Shown: piece after piece, positions 37,501 to 52,500 of the stretch
How the letters are laid out: each line of letters opens with the position of its first letter
Position numbering within the stretch: the stretch's first letter is position 1
Assembly: GCF_032884065.1 (NCBI RefSeq)
Contig: NC_088864.1
Coordinates: forward strand, 22,496,994 to 22,560,993
DNA length: 64,000 nt
Source: Artemia franciscana
Taxonomy: Eukaryota > Arthropoda > Branchiopoda > Anostraca > Artemiidae
Reading direction: 5' to 3'
Program-made: the position numbers and the translations under genes
Notes under the pieces: model-generated
Databases searched by the model: none
What the model was told of the DNA's origin: nothing
What the model saw: only the letters and a program-made list of their open reading frames with translations

Positions 37501-40500
37501 TAAAATTATAACATGTATTGACATCTGACAGTTTGGTAATTTAAGAAAAACCTCCACCACCCATTACCTTGTACACTTGATTCACACAATCCTAAGTGAA
37601 CCAGAGAAACGAAATGTTTGGCTAAACATGGTCTTAGTCGATTTCCAAAAAGTGTTTGACTTAGTTGACCACAATATCCTAATTCGTTTACTACACAATA
37701 ACTTTGAAATTGACCCACTTTTAGTAAATATTGCCCCCTCCCTAGGTACTGTGGAATACCTCAAGGAACCTTATTGGGACCACTATTATTTCTTGTCATG
37801 ATTAACGAAATTGGCAAGGAATGCCAATTTCAATCCTTGTCAATCCTTGAAGTATGTCATAGGAATATTAAAAGTAACCCCATTGAAATCCTAACCCAAT
37901 GTGTGGATTAATCTAGAATCTAAATATGACAGTAAATCCTACTAAATCACAGATAATGACGATCAACTTCTTGAAATATACTCCTACCTTTTGCAACCCG
38001 ATCCCATGTGAAATGCTAGTGAAACATGTTAAGCTTCTTGGTCTCACAATTTCTAATGATCTTAAGTGGGACACACATGTTTCCAACATTGTTAAACAAG
38101 CAAATGTTTCACTATCCATTTTAAGCTGCTAAACAAATTTAATTGTCCTAAGATACATTCCCTCCATCTTTACTTATCCTTTATCATCCCGTTATTGGAA
38201 TATGCATGTCTGGTCTGGCATTTGCAACTTTCAAATGAACTTAGTGACAAAATCGAGTTGGTCCAAAATCGTTCACTCAGGCTCATTTACAAAGAAGGCA
38301 AAATTCCATACTCCTTCCTCCTTAAAGCTGCACGCATCACCACCTTAAAAGAAAGGAGGGAAAAAATTTGCCTGCTTTTTGCTAAATCAGTCATTTCCAA
38401 TCCCTGTACTGAGGACATACTCCCTGATTTTCACAATCCCATTAGACTTCAGCTCCCCTGGTCAGCCTCCTTAGCAATCCCAACTTACTCTCTGATCCAT
38501 GCTGTTACAGAGAGGTTTCGTAAAAGTTTTATACCCTTTATTCTGGAACACCTTAATAATAATTCGTGACTATGTACTTGCCAAATTCCCCTTTTCCTCT
38601 ATTGCCGTTTTTATTTTTTGATTTACTGCAATGTTTTTGTAATTTAATTGTTAAGTTTACTGATTTGCCCTTTATCTTTGATGATTTTGCTTTTTTAATT
38701 TCTTTTTAATTTTAAGTGCTTGACTTAATGTACTGTTTTGATTTTTTTTTCTTAGCTTTTACTGACATATAAAGCGAATTTGGCTCTATAGAGCTTGTGA
38801 TAGTCTTTTGAAAATAAATATTATCTTATCTTATACATGAGTTTATGTGTTGCTATCTACCAAAAGATTAAACTTATTTCCTATACCTTGTTGGTTTATT
38901 TAATTTTATTAATAGCCTAATATGTACATATTTGATTCTCAAATTATTAGTATAAGTGATGTAATTTTGTAACAAATAAAATTGTCATCATACAGATTAT
39001 TTTCTTAAGAAAAATTGACTTTCCCTCCTATGATATGAATACAGAGCAGCAAAAACACTTAGACCTAGAAGCATCAAAGCTTTAAATCCAGCCTTGATAA
39101 AAAACCTACTGTTACAATTCAAAATCCAATGCTGTTATCATGCATGCCATATGGATTGATTTAACACACTCAAGTTCAATAAACTTTATACTTTTAAGTC
39201 TTTTGATTCTGACATTTGTTTTTCAGTGTTAATAATTATAGATGAATTTTGTTCCTTGGAAAAAAGAAAAAAAGTTCCAGGTCCATTGCTCCCTTGTCAA
39301 ATAGTATTAAATGGTTAATTTCTTCTTCTGGCTGGTACTTCTTTTACCTAAAGCTCTTGTACCATATTTAAATTATAGATACACATAGGTCCAATCTTTA
39401 GAAGACATCATAGAATTGTTTTTTATAAAGGCCAGATATACAAACAAAAAATGTTTTTCCTTGCTTTTCAAGATGGAGGCTTGGAACTACCAGTTGAGGG
39501 TTAAAACCATAAGAAATCAATTGACTATCTTAGAACCTGTATTCCCCAGCATTTTGGCCCTTTTGGGGCAAAATGCCTTCTCTCTTCTACCAAGCCTAAA
39601 TCGTTTTTCATCAATGTTTTTAGCTGAATTTAAAACACTCCTCCCTAATATTTTTGGGATTGTTTTCAAACTGGGCTTTTTGCCATTACTATTTTCTGAT
39701 TCTCAAAAAAAAAAAAAAAAAAAAAATCATAGGCAATTTGGAATTGGCAAGTCTGCTGAATGAGGTTCTTTTGTTTGAATTCAAGGGTTGCTATTTACTT
39801 ATAGTTTGATACTATGAGCTGTTTGATCCAAGACTGTTAAATGTGAAGGAGGGCTACTACTCCCAACTTCAACCCTTATTTTTTTTTTCAAGATTAATAT
39901 TTTAAAGACGATGCTTTGAAAATGATCAACATCCATGAATAAATGTACCCAAATAAAAAGATTTAATAAGAAGGGGTCTGAAATAAAAAAAAAAAATACT
40001 GTAGGTTCTTCATTTTGACAGTTTTCAAGGCAAGGAGTTCTTTGAATTGATCCTTTTGTATAGGAATTTTCTCATGGATGCCAGAGGAGGGGCAATTCCC
40101 CCTTGGAAACAAGAAGTCATTAAGCAATGTATATAAAAATGAAGAATGAAATATATTACCATTAAAATCTTGGCCGAAAAGCTCCTTAGAGCACTTGTCA
40201 AGCCTCTCTTCTCACCTCAAGAAAATTCCTGGTCAAACTGATGACCTCCTACCCAACCCTCCACCTATGTGCTGGGAATGAAATTTGTTGTATTTACTTA
40301 GAAAAAAGTTTTTATGTAACAGCCATTCCCAATACCAATATTACAGGGACGGTTGAAAAATATTCCCAGAAATCAAGAGGGATTAGAGATTAACTCCCCC
40401 TCCTCTCCCCAAAATCTTCTTTTATTTTTATGTGAAATGTCACAGAAAGTTTTAAAATTTGGGCATAGAGCCACATTTTTTGAGGCTTCACGCACTCCCC

Positions 40501-43500
40501 TCATCTACACAAAGATTCACTAACCCTCCATTCCAATGATTTATGTGAATTTATACATCATGGTATAAAATTTTATCAAGCTTCAAATGAATGATTTTAG
40601 TTACATGAAGGTTTTAAAAGTAAATATTTATACTATCTTTCTTATTTTCTGTACAGACTACATGTTTCTAAAGGAACAAATTCATGACCATGTGTTTTTA
40701 CTAAAACTGGAAAGCTCGAATGCTAAGTCTTTCAATAATTTTAAAACAATTGTCTGTCTCAAAATTTTTGCTCAATGGCTTTTTGTCTTCTTTTGGTCTT
40801 TGTCAAAATGGCTTTTAGCCTTTGGGTCAAAATTGTCATTTGGCACCACAAAATGGCTAAAATACCACTTTTTATGGGACCAGACAGGACCAAAGGTTTG
40901 ATATGATTACCCTTGAGGAAAGAAAAAGCAACAGCAAATTAGCACAAATCTGTGATTATCTTTCTTGGAAATATAATACAAAGTTTCACTTTTTGAAGAT
41001 ATGGCTTGAAACCTCTACAATAGAGTTTTCTGTTATGCTGAATTTTACAGTGAAACCTTCAAAGTTTCATCAAAACTTTCAACAAAAAGACTAAGAAAAA
41101 AGGTATTTCTCAAAATCCAAGGAATGGGGAAGGACATTTTCTTATTTTTATTGCATATTTACTTGTGGTTTATAGGTACCATATCAGATGTTCATGTGAG
41201 AGATTCATATAATGGCTTAATGCAGTTGCACAGTAACAATTATTTTACCTTTTATAATGTTTCTGTTTTAAATATTTTGTTCTTTAATTGTAGATACAAA
41301 ATCAGGTCTTGAATGTTCAAAATCACATATGCAGCTTAGACAACAGAGTACAATCAACAATAATAGATGTGAAAGAGCTTCATTTGACTTGCTGTGTTGT
41401 CAATATCTCTCAGCCAGACATTTTAAGTAGGTAAAAATGAAATCTGATTTGTAATTCACCCTGCGTCTGTGATTTGTGCCTTTACTTATTGGTTAGAATT
41501 ATTGAAAAAATAATTGATACTGAATAGTTTCTATAATCTGAATTAAAAATACTGATGAACAGAACTAATTGCAAAATAAATTAATATCAATACATACATT
41601 TTGATTATATTTGTAATTGAAAATCTTCTATTTAAAAAGTTAATGTCGATTGAGACCCTTCTCCCCATCCACTTAAAAATCATTTGTTGATATTTAAGAA
41701 GGTTTTGTTTTTGCTGTTTTAAGCTGGAAATGAGGTAAAATATGTTTCCTCTGTTGTTACAATAGCAGTTCTGTAATAAACAAAACAGCCAATATCTTTA
41801 GTGTGTATTAAGGTTTTTTTTGTGGTATAAGTTTGCATTCCAGCAGTTAAAATGTCCCCCATTGTTCCCCAACAATTGTTGAAATGATCTTTTTTACAAT
41901 GATGCTTGAAAATGTTTATTTCTTTTCTGTTGCACATCCCCTCCTTACAACTTTTCTCTTTTTTATAAACGAAAATCTATGTACACTCTCATCTTAAAGT
42001 ATATTTATTTGCAAACATCCAACACATAAAAGGAGGGCTATCCCATTGCCAAGCCAAAATAAGCTCTCAATGGCTGAGAAAAATTGTATAAATGTTATTA
42101 CGCTAAGACTTGTAAGTTTAGCATCTACATAATATATCTTGCGTATATGGTACACTTTGTGCTGTAATTGTATTGATGTGGAATAAGTTGTTTAAGTTTT
42201 AAAGCACTAAGGAAAGTGAAAATGAAATCTGATTGCTTGAATTGGTTCAGTGGAAACTTACAAAACCATGCATAAGTCATTAAAAATTAGGAAAAATCAG
42301 CAATTCAACTTTTAGTTAAGAAAGACCTCTGAAAGCAGTTACAGAGATTTCAGTAATAATGTTTGCCAAATAAAAAAAAAAACTTGGATGGAAAATTTGC
42401 TACAAATTCATAGTACAGCGCAGCTTAAGGAGGTATAGCTTTCCTTTAAAGGTTTAGTTATCTTTGGAAATGAACACACTGTTAATGTTTAATTTTTACA
42501 TATTAAAAGCATTGTCACAATTAACGTGTTAGTTTTCCTTATTTGTTTTCATGGTTCTATGTGCCAGCACTGAGGAAAATATTGTGCTGCCTGAAGTATT
42601 TCATAATTTTGAAACATTAAGTTTTTCAGAAAATTATAGTTTTCAGGTGTGGATAGACCTGTGATAGGTTCAGGTCTAAAACATGTTTTTATTTTGGTAT
42701 TTTTGGTACAAAAGTTAGAAGCTATCCAACTCAGTTAAAAAATTCTATTTTTCTCTTAGTAATGAACCACCCCTGACTTTAGAATGAATCAACTAGATTT
42801 TAAGATTGTAGTTATGTCTGTAGTAATGAACCAACCTTGACTTTAAAATGAACCAATTAAATTTTAAAATTGTATTTTTGCCCTTAGTAATGAACCAGCC
42901 CTGAACTTAGATTCCAGTATGAGATGATACTGGAGTTTGGCATAGTTTGGCATAATCATTGGCAGCACAAGTGCTGCCTAAGTAAAGAGCAATGTTGGCA
43001 TTATGTATTATTCAATTTTTTTGGTTTGTTTAAGATCAGGGACTTTGTATCAAAGGAGTTGTCACAGAAATTTAGACAATGGCTTAATCGATTTGAAATT
43101 GAAAGGGCGATTGCCCTTTTTAATAGTCAAAAGGGATCAGAGGACAGCTAACCCCCTCCCATGCCCACCATTTCCCCAAACACATCCAGTCAAAATTTTG
43201 AGATAGCCATTTTATTCAGCGTATTTAAAAGGTCCAGGAATTTTTTGAGGATGAAATTTTTTTTGGGGAATTTTTTTGAGATCACCATTTGTTTTTGTAG
43301 AAAATTTAAAAAAAGGCTCTCTCGTTTGGAATTCGGAAGGGCTAGTGCCCTTTTTAATAGTGAAAAGTAATCAGAGGGCAACAAGTCCCCCCACGCCCAT
43401 AAATTCCCAAAACATATCTAATAAAAATTTTGAGATAGCTAATTTGTTCAGCGTAGTTGAGAGGTCTAGAACTTATGTCTTTGAGGATGACACCCCCCCC

Positions 43501-46500
43501 ATAGCCCTTAGTGCAAGGGCTATAAGTTATGCCCAGAGGGCATATAAGGTTTTTATGGAAAAGATGGTCATATAAACTCCGGAGGGGTTCATTGGATTGG
43601 AAATCAGATGTTCTAGTGCCCTTTTTAAGAGTCATAGTGATCAGGGGTAGCCACCCCCTACGTCGTACTTTCCATGAATGCATCCTATAGAAATTTTGAG
43701 ATAGCCATTTGTTCAAAAATACTCAAAAGATCATATAGTAATGGCTTTAAGGTTGACAGAATCACTCAGTATCTGGGGGTGAGGGTTGTAAGTAACTGCC
43801 CTAGGGACATATAAGGTTCTTATGGAAGGGGTGGTCGTGTGAACTTAAGAAGAGGCTTTATTTGATTGGAAATATATTGTTCTAGTTTCCTTTTTAAGAG
43901 TCAAACATGATTACACATTTAATGACACTAACAGGACCCGTTATCACCCACATAAATTGTACCCCTCACTTTCAAAAAGGAAAATAGGCCAACATTCATT
44001 TTACAGCAGGGTGTGGAAGCCATGGAATGGCCTTCCACTTAAAACATTTCTAACATATGACATAAACAGATTCAAAACAAAACTGGCAGAAACAAATTTC
44101 CAAAGTAAATCATTTTTAAATAATTTATAGTGTTATTTGTCAGTGTTTGTTGTAGTTGTTATTTTCATTGATTTGTATGTGTGTATTATGTTGTCAATAT
44201 TGTCATAATTTCTATTTATTATGTTTATTGTGACAAGTTAGAAAGCTTACCGTATTTGGTATTAATAAATAAATAAATAAATGATGGAGAGAAACTAGCC
44301 CCCCTCGTTTGCACACTTTTTTTCCAAAACGCGTTCAATTGAAATTGTGAGATATTGATCTTGATGAGGGGATATTTGAACTAAATCAGAAGACGCTATG
44401 TGCATGTACATTGTTACCAATAGTCCAAAAATCATATAACAATGTCTTTAGGGTGGACACAATCCCCGAGAGCCCATGGGAGAGGGTTAAAGGCCCTGGG
44501 ACACATAAAGTTCTTACAAAACGGGTGGTTGTATAAACTTTCGACTGAATGGAGCTGATTTGATTGGAAGTCGGGAGTTTTAGTGCTCTTTCGAGAGTCA
44601 AAAGTGAATGGAGGCAATCAGTCCCCCCAAGCCTGTTATTCCCCAAACACATTTGATCGAAATTCTAAGATTTTGTTCAGGATTGTTGAGAATTCCAGTA
44701 ACTATGTCTTTGGGGATGCCAACCTTCCCACAGTCCTCAGGACAATGGATGTAAGTAAGGCAATTCGTTCATTGTTTACACATAGTATGTATTATTGTGA
44801 AAGGTATATATGGTTGAACGTTACTTTTCAAGAAGACAGAGGGCATTTAGGTGAGCCTATCAGAGAATATTGAGGGAAGTGTTGAACTAAATCAAAACAC
44901 ATTATGTGTATCAGAATTGTCAAAAGTGGGTTAACACAGGGATAACTGAGTACAATAATTTGGAAAATTCAGGAAATGATAAGGTAGATGATAAAAAGGC
45001 AGTATTTGCCTGCTACCAATGCTACTATAACTACCATCACTACTACTACCATACTACTTCATTTACTGCATTGAGGGGATATTTGAACTAAATCAGAAGA
45101 CGCTATGTGCATGTACATTGTCAGAATGGTGTACCTCAAGAATTGAGTTGGGTATTAAGTTGTAACTTTTAGAGAATGTTTAAAGGGGAAGATCATCTCA
45201 CCAAAAGGCAGTATGTACACTACTGCTAATAATACTGTTACTGCTACATTTACAACTACTACTTTTATTGTAACAACTTGTAAGGCTAAGAGCATTCAGA
45301 TGAAGATTTCAAGAAGTATATGAACATACAGGTTATCAAAAGGACATATCAGCATTGTCATGGCAATGGCTAATTGTATTAAATTGAAACTTCTAAGACT
45401 TGATGAGAGGGATGTTCTACTGACCAAAAGGCAATATATTCATACTATTACTGCTACTAGTGCTACCGCTATTTCTACTAATACTATTAGTAGTAATATT
45501 AATCCTACTACTTTGACTACTGTTACAACTATGCCTAAGAGTATGAAGGTGAAATTTTCAAGGATTTTGAGGGGAGAAGGTGAGCGGAATCACAACACGC
45601 CGTCTGTATGGAAGTTTTCAAAAGGGTGTAACAGCAATATCTTAGGAACAGTTTGGTGTGTGAAGTTGAAACTAACTGGGCTCGTTTAGAGGGATGTTGA
45701 ACTAATCAAAAGAAAATATTTGCATCCTAATGCTATTGCTACTACTGTTACTATTTTTACTACATCTATAACTACTACTGCCCCTAAAAATTAGCCTACT
45801 ATAATTAATTCTACTACTATTAAAAGTAAGGATTTTAAGGGGAAGAATTTCGGAAATATAGAAATTGTATGGAGCTAATTCGAAACAAACTATCGCCACA
45901 CAGGACGTATCTGATATTAAGCTGATACTTTCAGTGTGTGTTGAAGGGGATATTGAAGAAACCAGAGGTGCTATGTGTATACTGCTACTAATGCTGCTAC
46001 AACTATTGCTACTGTGCAAGCTAAGGGTATTAATCTGAAGTTTTAAAGGAATATTTAGCCGGGTATTGAACTAGATCAAAACAAACTATGAGCATGTGGA
46101 CTTTCAAACAGGTGACAAAGCAATGTCTGATGAACAACTTATATTATTAAGTTAGACCTTTAAGGGTGAGTTATGGGAATTTTGAATTTAAGTTTAATAT
46201 TAACACTGCAGGTACTGTAACTAATGACGGAAAAGTATTAAGGTGAGACTTAGGGAAAGTTTAGGAGGAGTTCCAACTAAACGAAAAAACTGTATGCGCG
46301 CAGGTTTTCAAAAGCGCATATAAGCAATATCGTAGACAGCACCACTCTATAATCGCTAGAAATTATCATTGACAATTTTAAAGGAGCTAATTTGATTCAA
46401 AATTGAAAGTTCTGACGCCTTTTTTTTAAGAGTAAAAGGATATTGGAGGGCAAGCAGCCCTTCTCTCAAACCCATTCACTTTCCAAGTGCATCCAGTCAA

Positions 46501-49500
46501 AAGTTTGAGACAGGCATTTTGTTCAGCATAATAGAACAGTTTAGCAATTATTCTTTAAGGGGTATTGGGCATGTCAGCCCCCCACAATTATGCAGTTAGT
46601 CTATTATGTTTTGAAACTAAATATTGCTTTAAACTAAATCAAAAGGCATTGTGTTTATGGGTGTCAATAAGACACCCAAGCAACATATCGAGGATAACTG
46701 GGGGTATTAAGTTGAAACTTTTGGGGCTACTACTATTACTACTGTTCTTACAGTTTAACTAAATAAAGAGTATAAGTGTATCTAGGTTGTCATCTTTTGG
46801 TTGTCATCATCCTTTGGGAAATGATATGAAGTTTTACCTTAGGTCAACTTCAGGAGTTTTAAAATTAAATTAAAAATTCTGTTTTTGTTAGGATTAAAAA
46901 TTGTTGAAAAAGTTTCTCCATGCAAATAGCAACTCAGACTATGAATTATTATAGAAAAAGACTAAAAGGATGTGTAATACTATTTCCAAACAGTTCGTGG
47001 TAACGAACTGTAGTAAGGAGCGACCCGGCTCAATAGTAATCGAAACTCTAAAAAATGGAATTCTGATACCAATAGTTACATCAAAAGGATCGCATTTTAA
47101 TGCTGATTTTAAATATATAAGTTTCATCAAGATCAGTTATACCCATCAGAATATACGAGCCTGAAAAAAAATTGCCTCATTTTAAAAAATAGGGGGAAAC
47201 ACCCCCTAAAAGTCATACAATCTTGACGATAATCACACCATCAGATTCAGCGTATCAGAGAACCTTATTGTATAAGTTTCAAACTGCTATCTAAAAAATG
47301 TGGAATTTCGCATTTTTCGCCAGAAGACAGATCACGGATGCGTGTTTATTTGGTTTTTTTTCCCAAGAGTGATCGTATCGACCCATTTGTCCTAGAATGT
47401 CGCAAGAGGGCTCATTCTAACGGAAATTAAAAGTTCTAGTGCCATTTTTGAGTGGCCAAAAAATGGAGGGTATATAGGCCCCCTCCCACGCTCATTTTTT
47501 CACAAAAGTCACCGGATCAAAATTCTGAGATAGCCTTTTTATTCACCATAGTCGAAAAACCTAATAACTATGTCTTTAGGGACGACTTACTCCCCCGCAG
47601 TCCCCGTGGGAGGGACTGCAAGTTACAAACTTTGACCTGTGTTTACATATAGTAATGGTTACTGGGAAGTGTACAGACGTTTTCAGGGGGATTTTGTTTG
47701 GTTTAGGGGGAGAGTTGAGGGGGAGGGATTACGTTGGAGGATATTTCCTTGGAGAAACTTCTAATGGGGGAAGATAATTTCAATGAAGGGGGCGCCGGAT
47801 TTTCTAGCATTATTTGAAAAAAAAACAATAAAAAAATAAATATAAAAGTTTTTTCTACTGAAAGTAAGAAGCAACATTAAAACTTAAAACGAACAAAAAT
47901 TATTACGCATATGAGGGGTTTACCACCTCGTTATACCTCAGTCTTTACGTTAAAGTATTTTTAGTTTTCAACTATTGATTCCACGGCCTTTGTGATTCAG
48001 AGGTCATTCTTAAGGAATCGGGACAAAATTTATGCTTTAGGGTAAAGAGCGAGGTATCGACGAGGGTTGAACCCCCTCATATACGCAATAAAAACATACG
48101 AATATAGAAGTTCGTTACGTAAGTTAATTCGTAAGTTACGTATATTTTTTATCAATGAAAACATTTGTAAAAAATTAAAAGTTCTAGTTGCTTTTTTAAG
48201 TAATCAAAAAATGGGAGGGCAACTAGGCCTCCTCCCTTGCTCCTTTTTTCTTCAAATCTTCCGATTAATTGCAATTAATTAATGCGCAAATTTCGTTTTA
48301 ATTATTTATGTGCGGAGAGCCAAGATCAAAACATGCATTAATTCAAAAACGTCCAGAAATTAAATAAAAAAACAAGTTTTTTTAAATGAAAGTAAGGAGC
48401 AACATTAAAACTTAAAACGAACAGAAATTACTCCGTAAATGAAAGAGGCTTTTCCTCCTCAACGCCCCGCTCTTTACGCTAAAGTTTCTTACTGTTTTAA
48501 AAATAGAGTTAAGAGAAAGAGTCAAACTATAGCGTAAAGAGCGGGGCGTTAAGGAGGAAAAGCCCCTTTCATATACGGAGTAATTTCTGTTCGTTTTAAT
48601 GTTGTTCCTTACTTTCATTTAAAAAAAACTCATTTTTTTTTATTTAATCCATAAAAAAGACTATGTCATTAAAAAACCTTTTCCACAAAACAAGTTTTTC
48701 AAAGAAAAGCAAAGAGCTCCATTAAGCCAAAAATGAGCAGATATAAAGTTAAATAATCTTTCAAGCGAAAAGTACCACAAATCACTATCAATAAATAAAT
48801 GGAACTCGAAATGAGCAAAAGTTAATATGAGCAGGGCTGATAATCCCCATGTCTTTTCAAGACCAGAACATAATTTGCGCTTTACTGAAAAAAAGAAAAA
48901 AAAAACACATGATCGTCGATTGTTAGTTTTATATACATATTCTGATATTTATCCCTTAAAGTCTTAATAGTTCTTTAGTTATTTAAGTCAAAAAAGTGAA
49001 AACATTCAAAACATATTTTGTTTTCAGTTTAGCTCAAATTATGTTCTGGTCTTGAGAATGCATGGGGGTTATCAGCCCTGCTCATGTTAATTTTTGCTCA
49101 TTTTGAGTGTTAATTGGCTATTTATTGTAATTTCTGTTCTTTTTGAGTTTTATTTATTTATTAACGGTGATCTGTAGTAGTTTTACGCTTGGAATATTAT
49201 TTAGCTTTATTTCTGCTCATTGTTGGCTTAATGGAGCTACATGGAAAAGATTAAGAACTATTGCTACAAAAGATATAAACTTGGAACTTTGTTCTGTCTT
49301 AAATACCTTCGTATAGTGAAAAATATTACTTAGTTCTGTATCAGCTTATAAGTATGCTTTCTTTTTGCAAGCATTTTGTGAATGTTATGGGGAATCTTTT
49401 AATCAGTGTTGGTGATAGGGTTAGTTCCCAGGTCAAATATTATAGGTGCATTACTCAAATGAAGAACAATTCGACCTCAAAATTTGGATGCACCATTGGG

Positions 49501-52500
49501 TTTAAAATAACATATATTTGTTTTTGAAAGCCTTTTTAGTTTTCATCTTTCTATTTTAAGCAGTTAATGTTGCTTCAAGTGCTAGATAGTTTTACGTGTA
49601 TTTGGGCCTCAAGCGTTTTTGCGAATCCTTTTATTGTTTCCCAACGTTCTTTTATTGTAAATTTATCACGATTAATTAATAATATTATGTTTATCGATCC
49701 AGAGCTATCCATGCCCTTGAAGAAACTATTTTGGTACTGAGAGAGTCTCTATTATCATATCCTATATCAATGAACTTTGCTGGCATTGGACATTTTCGTA
49801 ATAAGGTAGGCAAAAGGTTTATTTCACCATTAGGTTTAACTCTTGAAAATTACATGACCTCTTACTTTGAATAGGGTAGCGGCTACCCTATTCAAATTTT
49901 TCCTGGTATTAAAAAAGTTCCAAAACTGTCAGAAGCAGAATTCGACAGAATTCCATAAGCTGGCAACGCTTTAGCAGGACAACTTGTGTTTTGACAGCTT
50001 TTATTTGAGCGAAAAGTATTTTATATATAAAAACGCATTTTCACACAAAATCTGCCAACAAATTTCACTTGGCCTTAAAACCTGCCGAGTAGCTTTCCTA
50101 CTATGCTACTCCAATTTTATATGACCGGGGTAGCCCAATGGTTTGTTCTTTACTAGGCTGACCCTAAGAGGGTAACCATGATGTTATCTGTGCAAAATAA
50201 CCAGAAATAAAGCATGAATTTAGATGTCCTTATAATTTCCTTGCTTCATTCTCCAGTACTCATGCTTGCAAACGGGGTATTCAATCCATTAAACTTGGGA
50301 AAATTCAGGTAAACGCATAACCGTTCATGTTGAATGGTTGAAACTCATCATCTAGAATTATCCCTTAGTGTTAAACTCCCTTGATGTGGAGAAAACTGTC
50401 AAAATTGTGTCAATCCTTATTTCTGAAGTCAGTGAGCATCTTAAGTCGGATTAACTCTCACAAAGTTTTTGACAAAACAACAACCAGAAAAAGAGAATTT
50501 ACAGGTGGTGGAATGCATTAAAAACCAGGGTAAATTTGGATATTTTTGGTGTGATTTGTCTTGTCAAAAGGATTGGCGTGAAGCTGAATTTATTGAAAAT
50601 TAGACGAAGGCTGGCATGTCTATAAATAAGAAAGGTAGTAACAAGGTAACATCTTTTTAATTACTTTATAATTAACTGAGATGTCTGGAGAATTTGAAAT
50701 TAAAGGACTTGCGCTAGCCAAATTTCGAGGTTACCCTAAATGGCCAGTTCAAGAGAGTCAACAGGAAGAACGGCATATGCTTTGCCATTTGAACGGCATT
50801 TGTTACGGGACTCATGAGGTGTTAAAAGTTCAACATTCTCAATTTGAATCTTAACAAGATAATTTCGAAGAAGCTGTTAAGAAAAAGACCAAAGGAGAAG
50901 CAAATGTATTCAGCGAAGTTGCTACTTTTCCATATATCTATTTAGAAAAGTTAAAATTGGAACAAACTTCTTTTGCTTCTGCACACAAAAAGATATAGAA
51001 AATCTCTGAAGTGGTCTGCGTAATGAAATTGAAAAAAGAGTACATGATAGCCTGTGCAGGATTCCTCCCTCGGGGCTAGACTCCGCAACTGTAGAAGACA
51101 TAGTGTCCAAAATCAATGATGCTATCTTGGTGGAATATTCAGTAAAGTTTACCGCTTTCGAAAAAATGCTGTCTGGACCAAAAAATCAAACCGGGTCCTT
51201 GGAAGACCGAATTGAGGTAATTGAATTAAAAATAGATGACATGGGCCAGAAGACAAGAATGGGCACGCATATTTTTAGTGGTGTAAAGCAAACACAAGAA
51301 GTAGTGTTGAAACGGCGGCTAAACAAATTGTCAGTGATAAAATGAGGCTAACAGATATTGAAAACTCACGCATATTGAAAACTCGTCAATTCCAATCTGC
51401 ATCTGATACAACCTCCAACGTGCCTCCCGTAATTGCTGTGTTCAGTAATACAGACGCTGCAAAAACCGCGTTCTTGGCTAAATCTAAGCTAGCGAAAACA
51501 GGTATATTCGTGTCTGAGCAACTTACTAAAAAGCGGAAGCAGTTGCTTGACCTGGCTCGCAATAAGTACGGTCCAAAAAACGCATGGTCAGTGACAGGAA
51601 TGATCTGTGTTATATACAGTCCGAATATAAGAAAACTCCTGAGTGCTAGTGATCTTGTCAGTCTAGGATCAACAACATAAAATTCTTATTTATTCGAATT
51701 AATTTCGTTTCTCATGCATATCTTTTGTTTATATTTCTTTCTCTCTTCTTTGTTTCCTTTTTTGCTTTTGCAAAATTTACTCTTACTGTTATTTCATTGC
51801 GTTTACTGTTTCTTCTCCTTAATCAACATTTTTTTATCTGTTAGTACGTGTAAGGGTCGTCTCACGATCGTTTGAAAAATTTTTGAAAAAAATTGGTTAG
51901 TTCTAGATGATGTGTTTTCGAACTTGTCGATTCAGGGGTCAGATTGTAAAGATGGTCTAATCAACTCCGCAAAGGATAGTTCATATGTTCAGATTGAGAG
52001 TCTTTCTGAATGAGATGCTAATAATGGTCACTCTTTACTTTTTTGGAACTGTCAAGGGTTTAGATCGGCTAAATCGTCCCTCCTGTCGGCAATAGAGTGT
52101 CTAAATTCCCAACCTTTGTTTGTTGGGCTATGTAAAAGTTTCCTAAATGATGAGGACGTGAATGAATATATTCCAGGGTATAAATTTGAATATAAAGGTC
52201 GTTCTTTCATACAGAGAGGCGGATTAGCTGTCTTGATTAGAAGAGATGTTGATTATAATGTAAGGCATGACCTTTCGCTCTGACTTGAAGGTAAAGTTGA
52301 AACTTAATTTATTGAAACACAGACTTCTGGTCCAGAAAAGTTGATATTGGGAATAGTATATATAGTAGCATCATTTTCGTATAATGATTTTATTGATGCA
52401 TTGGAAGATTTTCTATCTCAAATTACAAGTGAGGATAAAAGGATGGTTTTGATGGGTGATTTCAATATTGATTTGTTTTAATTCGGATGGGTGCGATGAC

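Noticed and set aside
41719-41937. 72-codon minus-strand frame
   Set aside because: No family motif, no splice context and no repeat relationship found; left unannotated.
43354-43716. 120-codon minus-strand frame
   Set aside because: Lies across two units of the diverged tandem array and has no domain motif.
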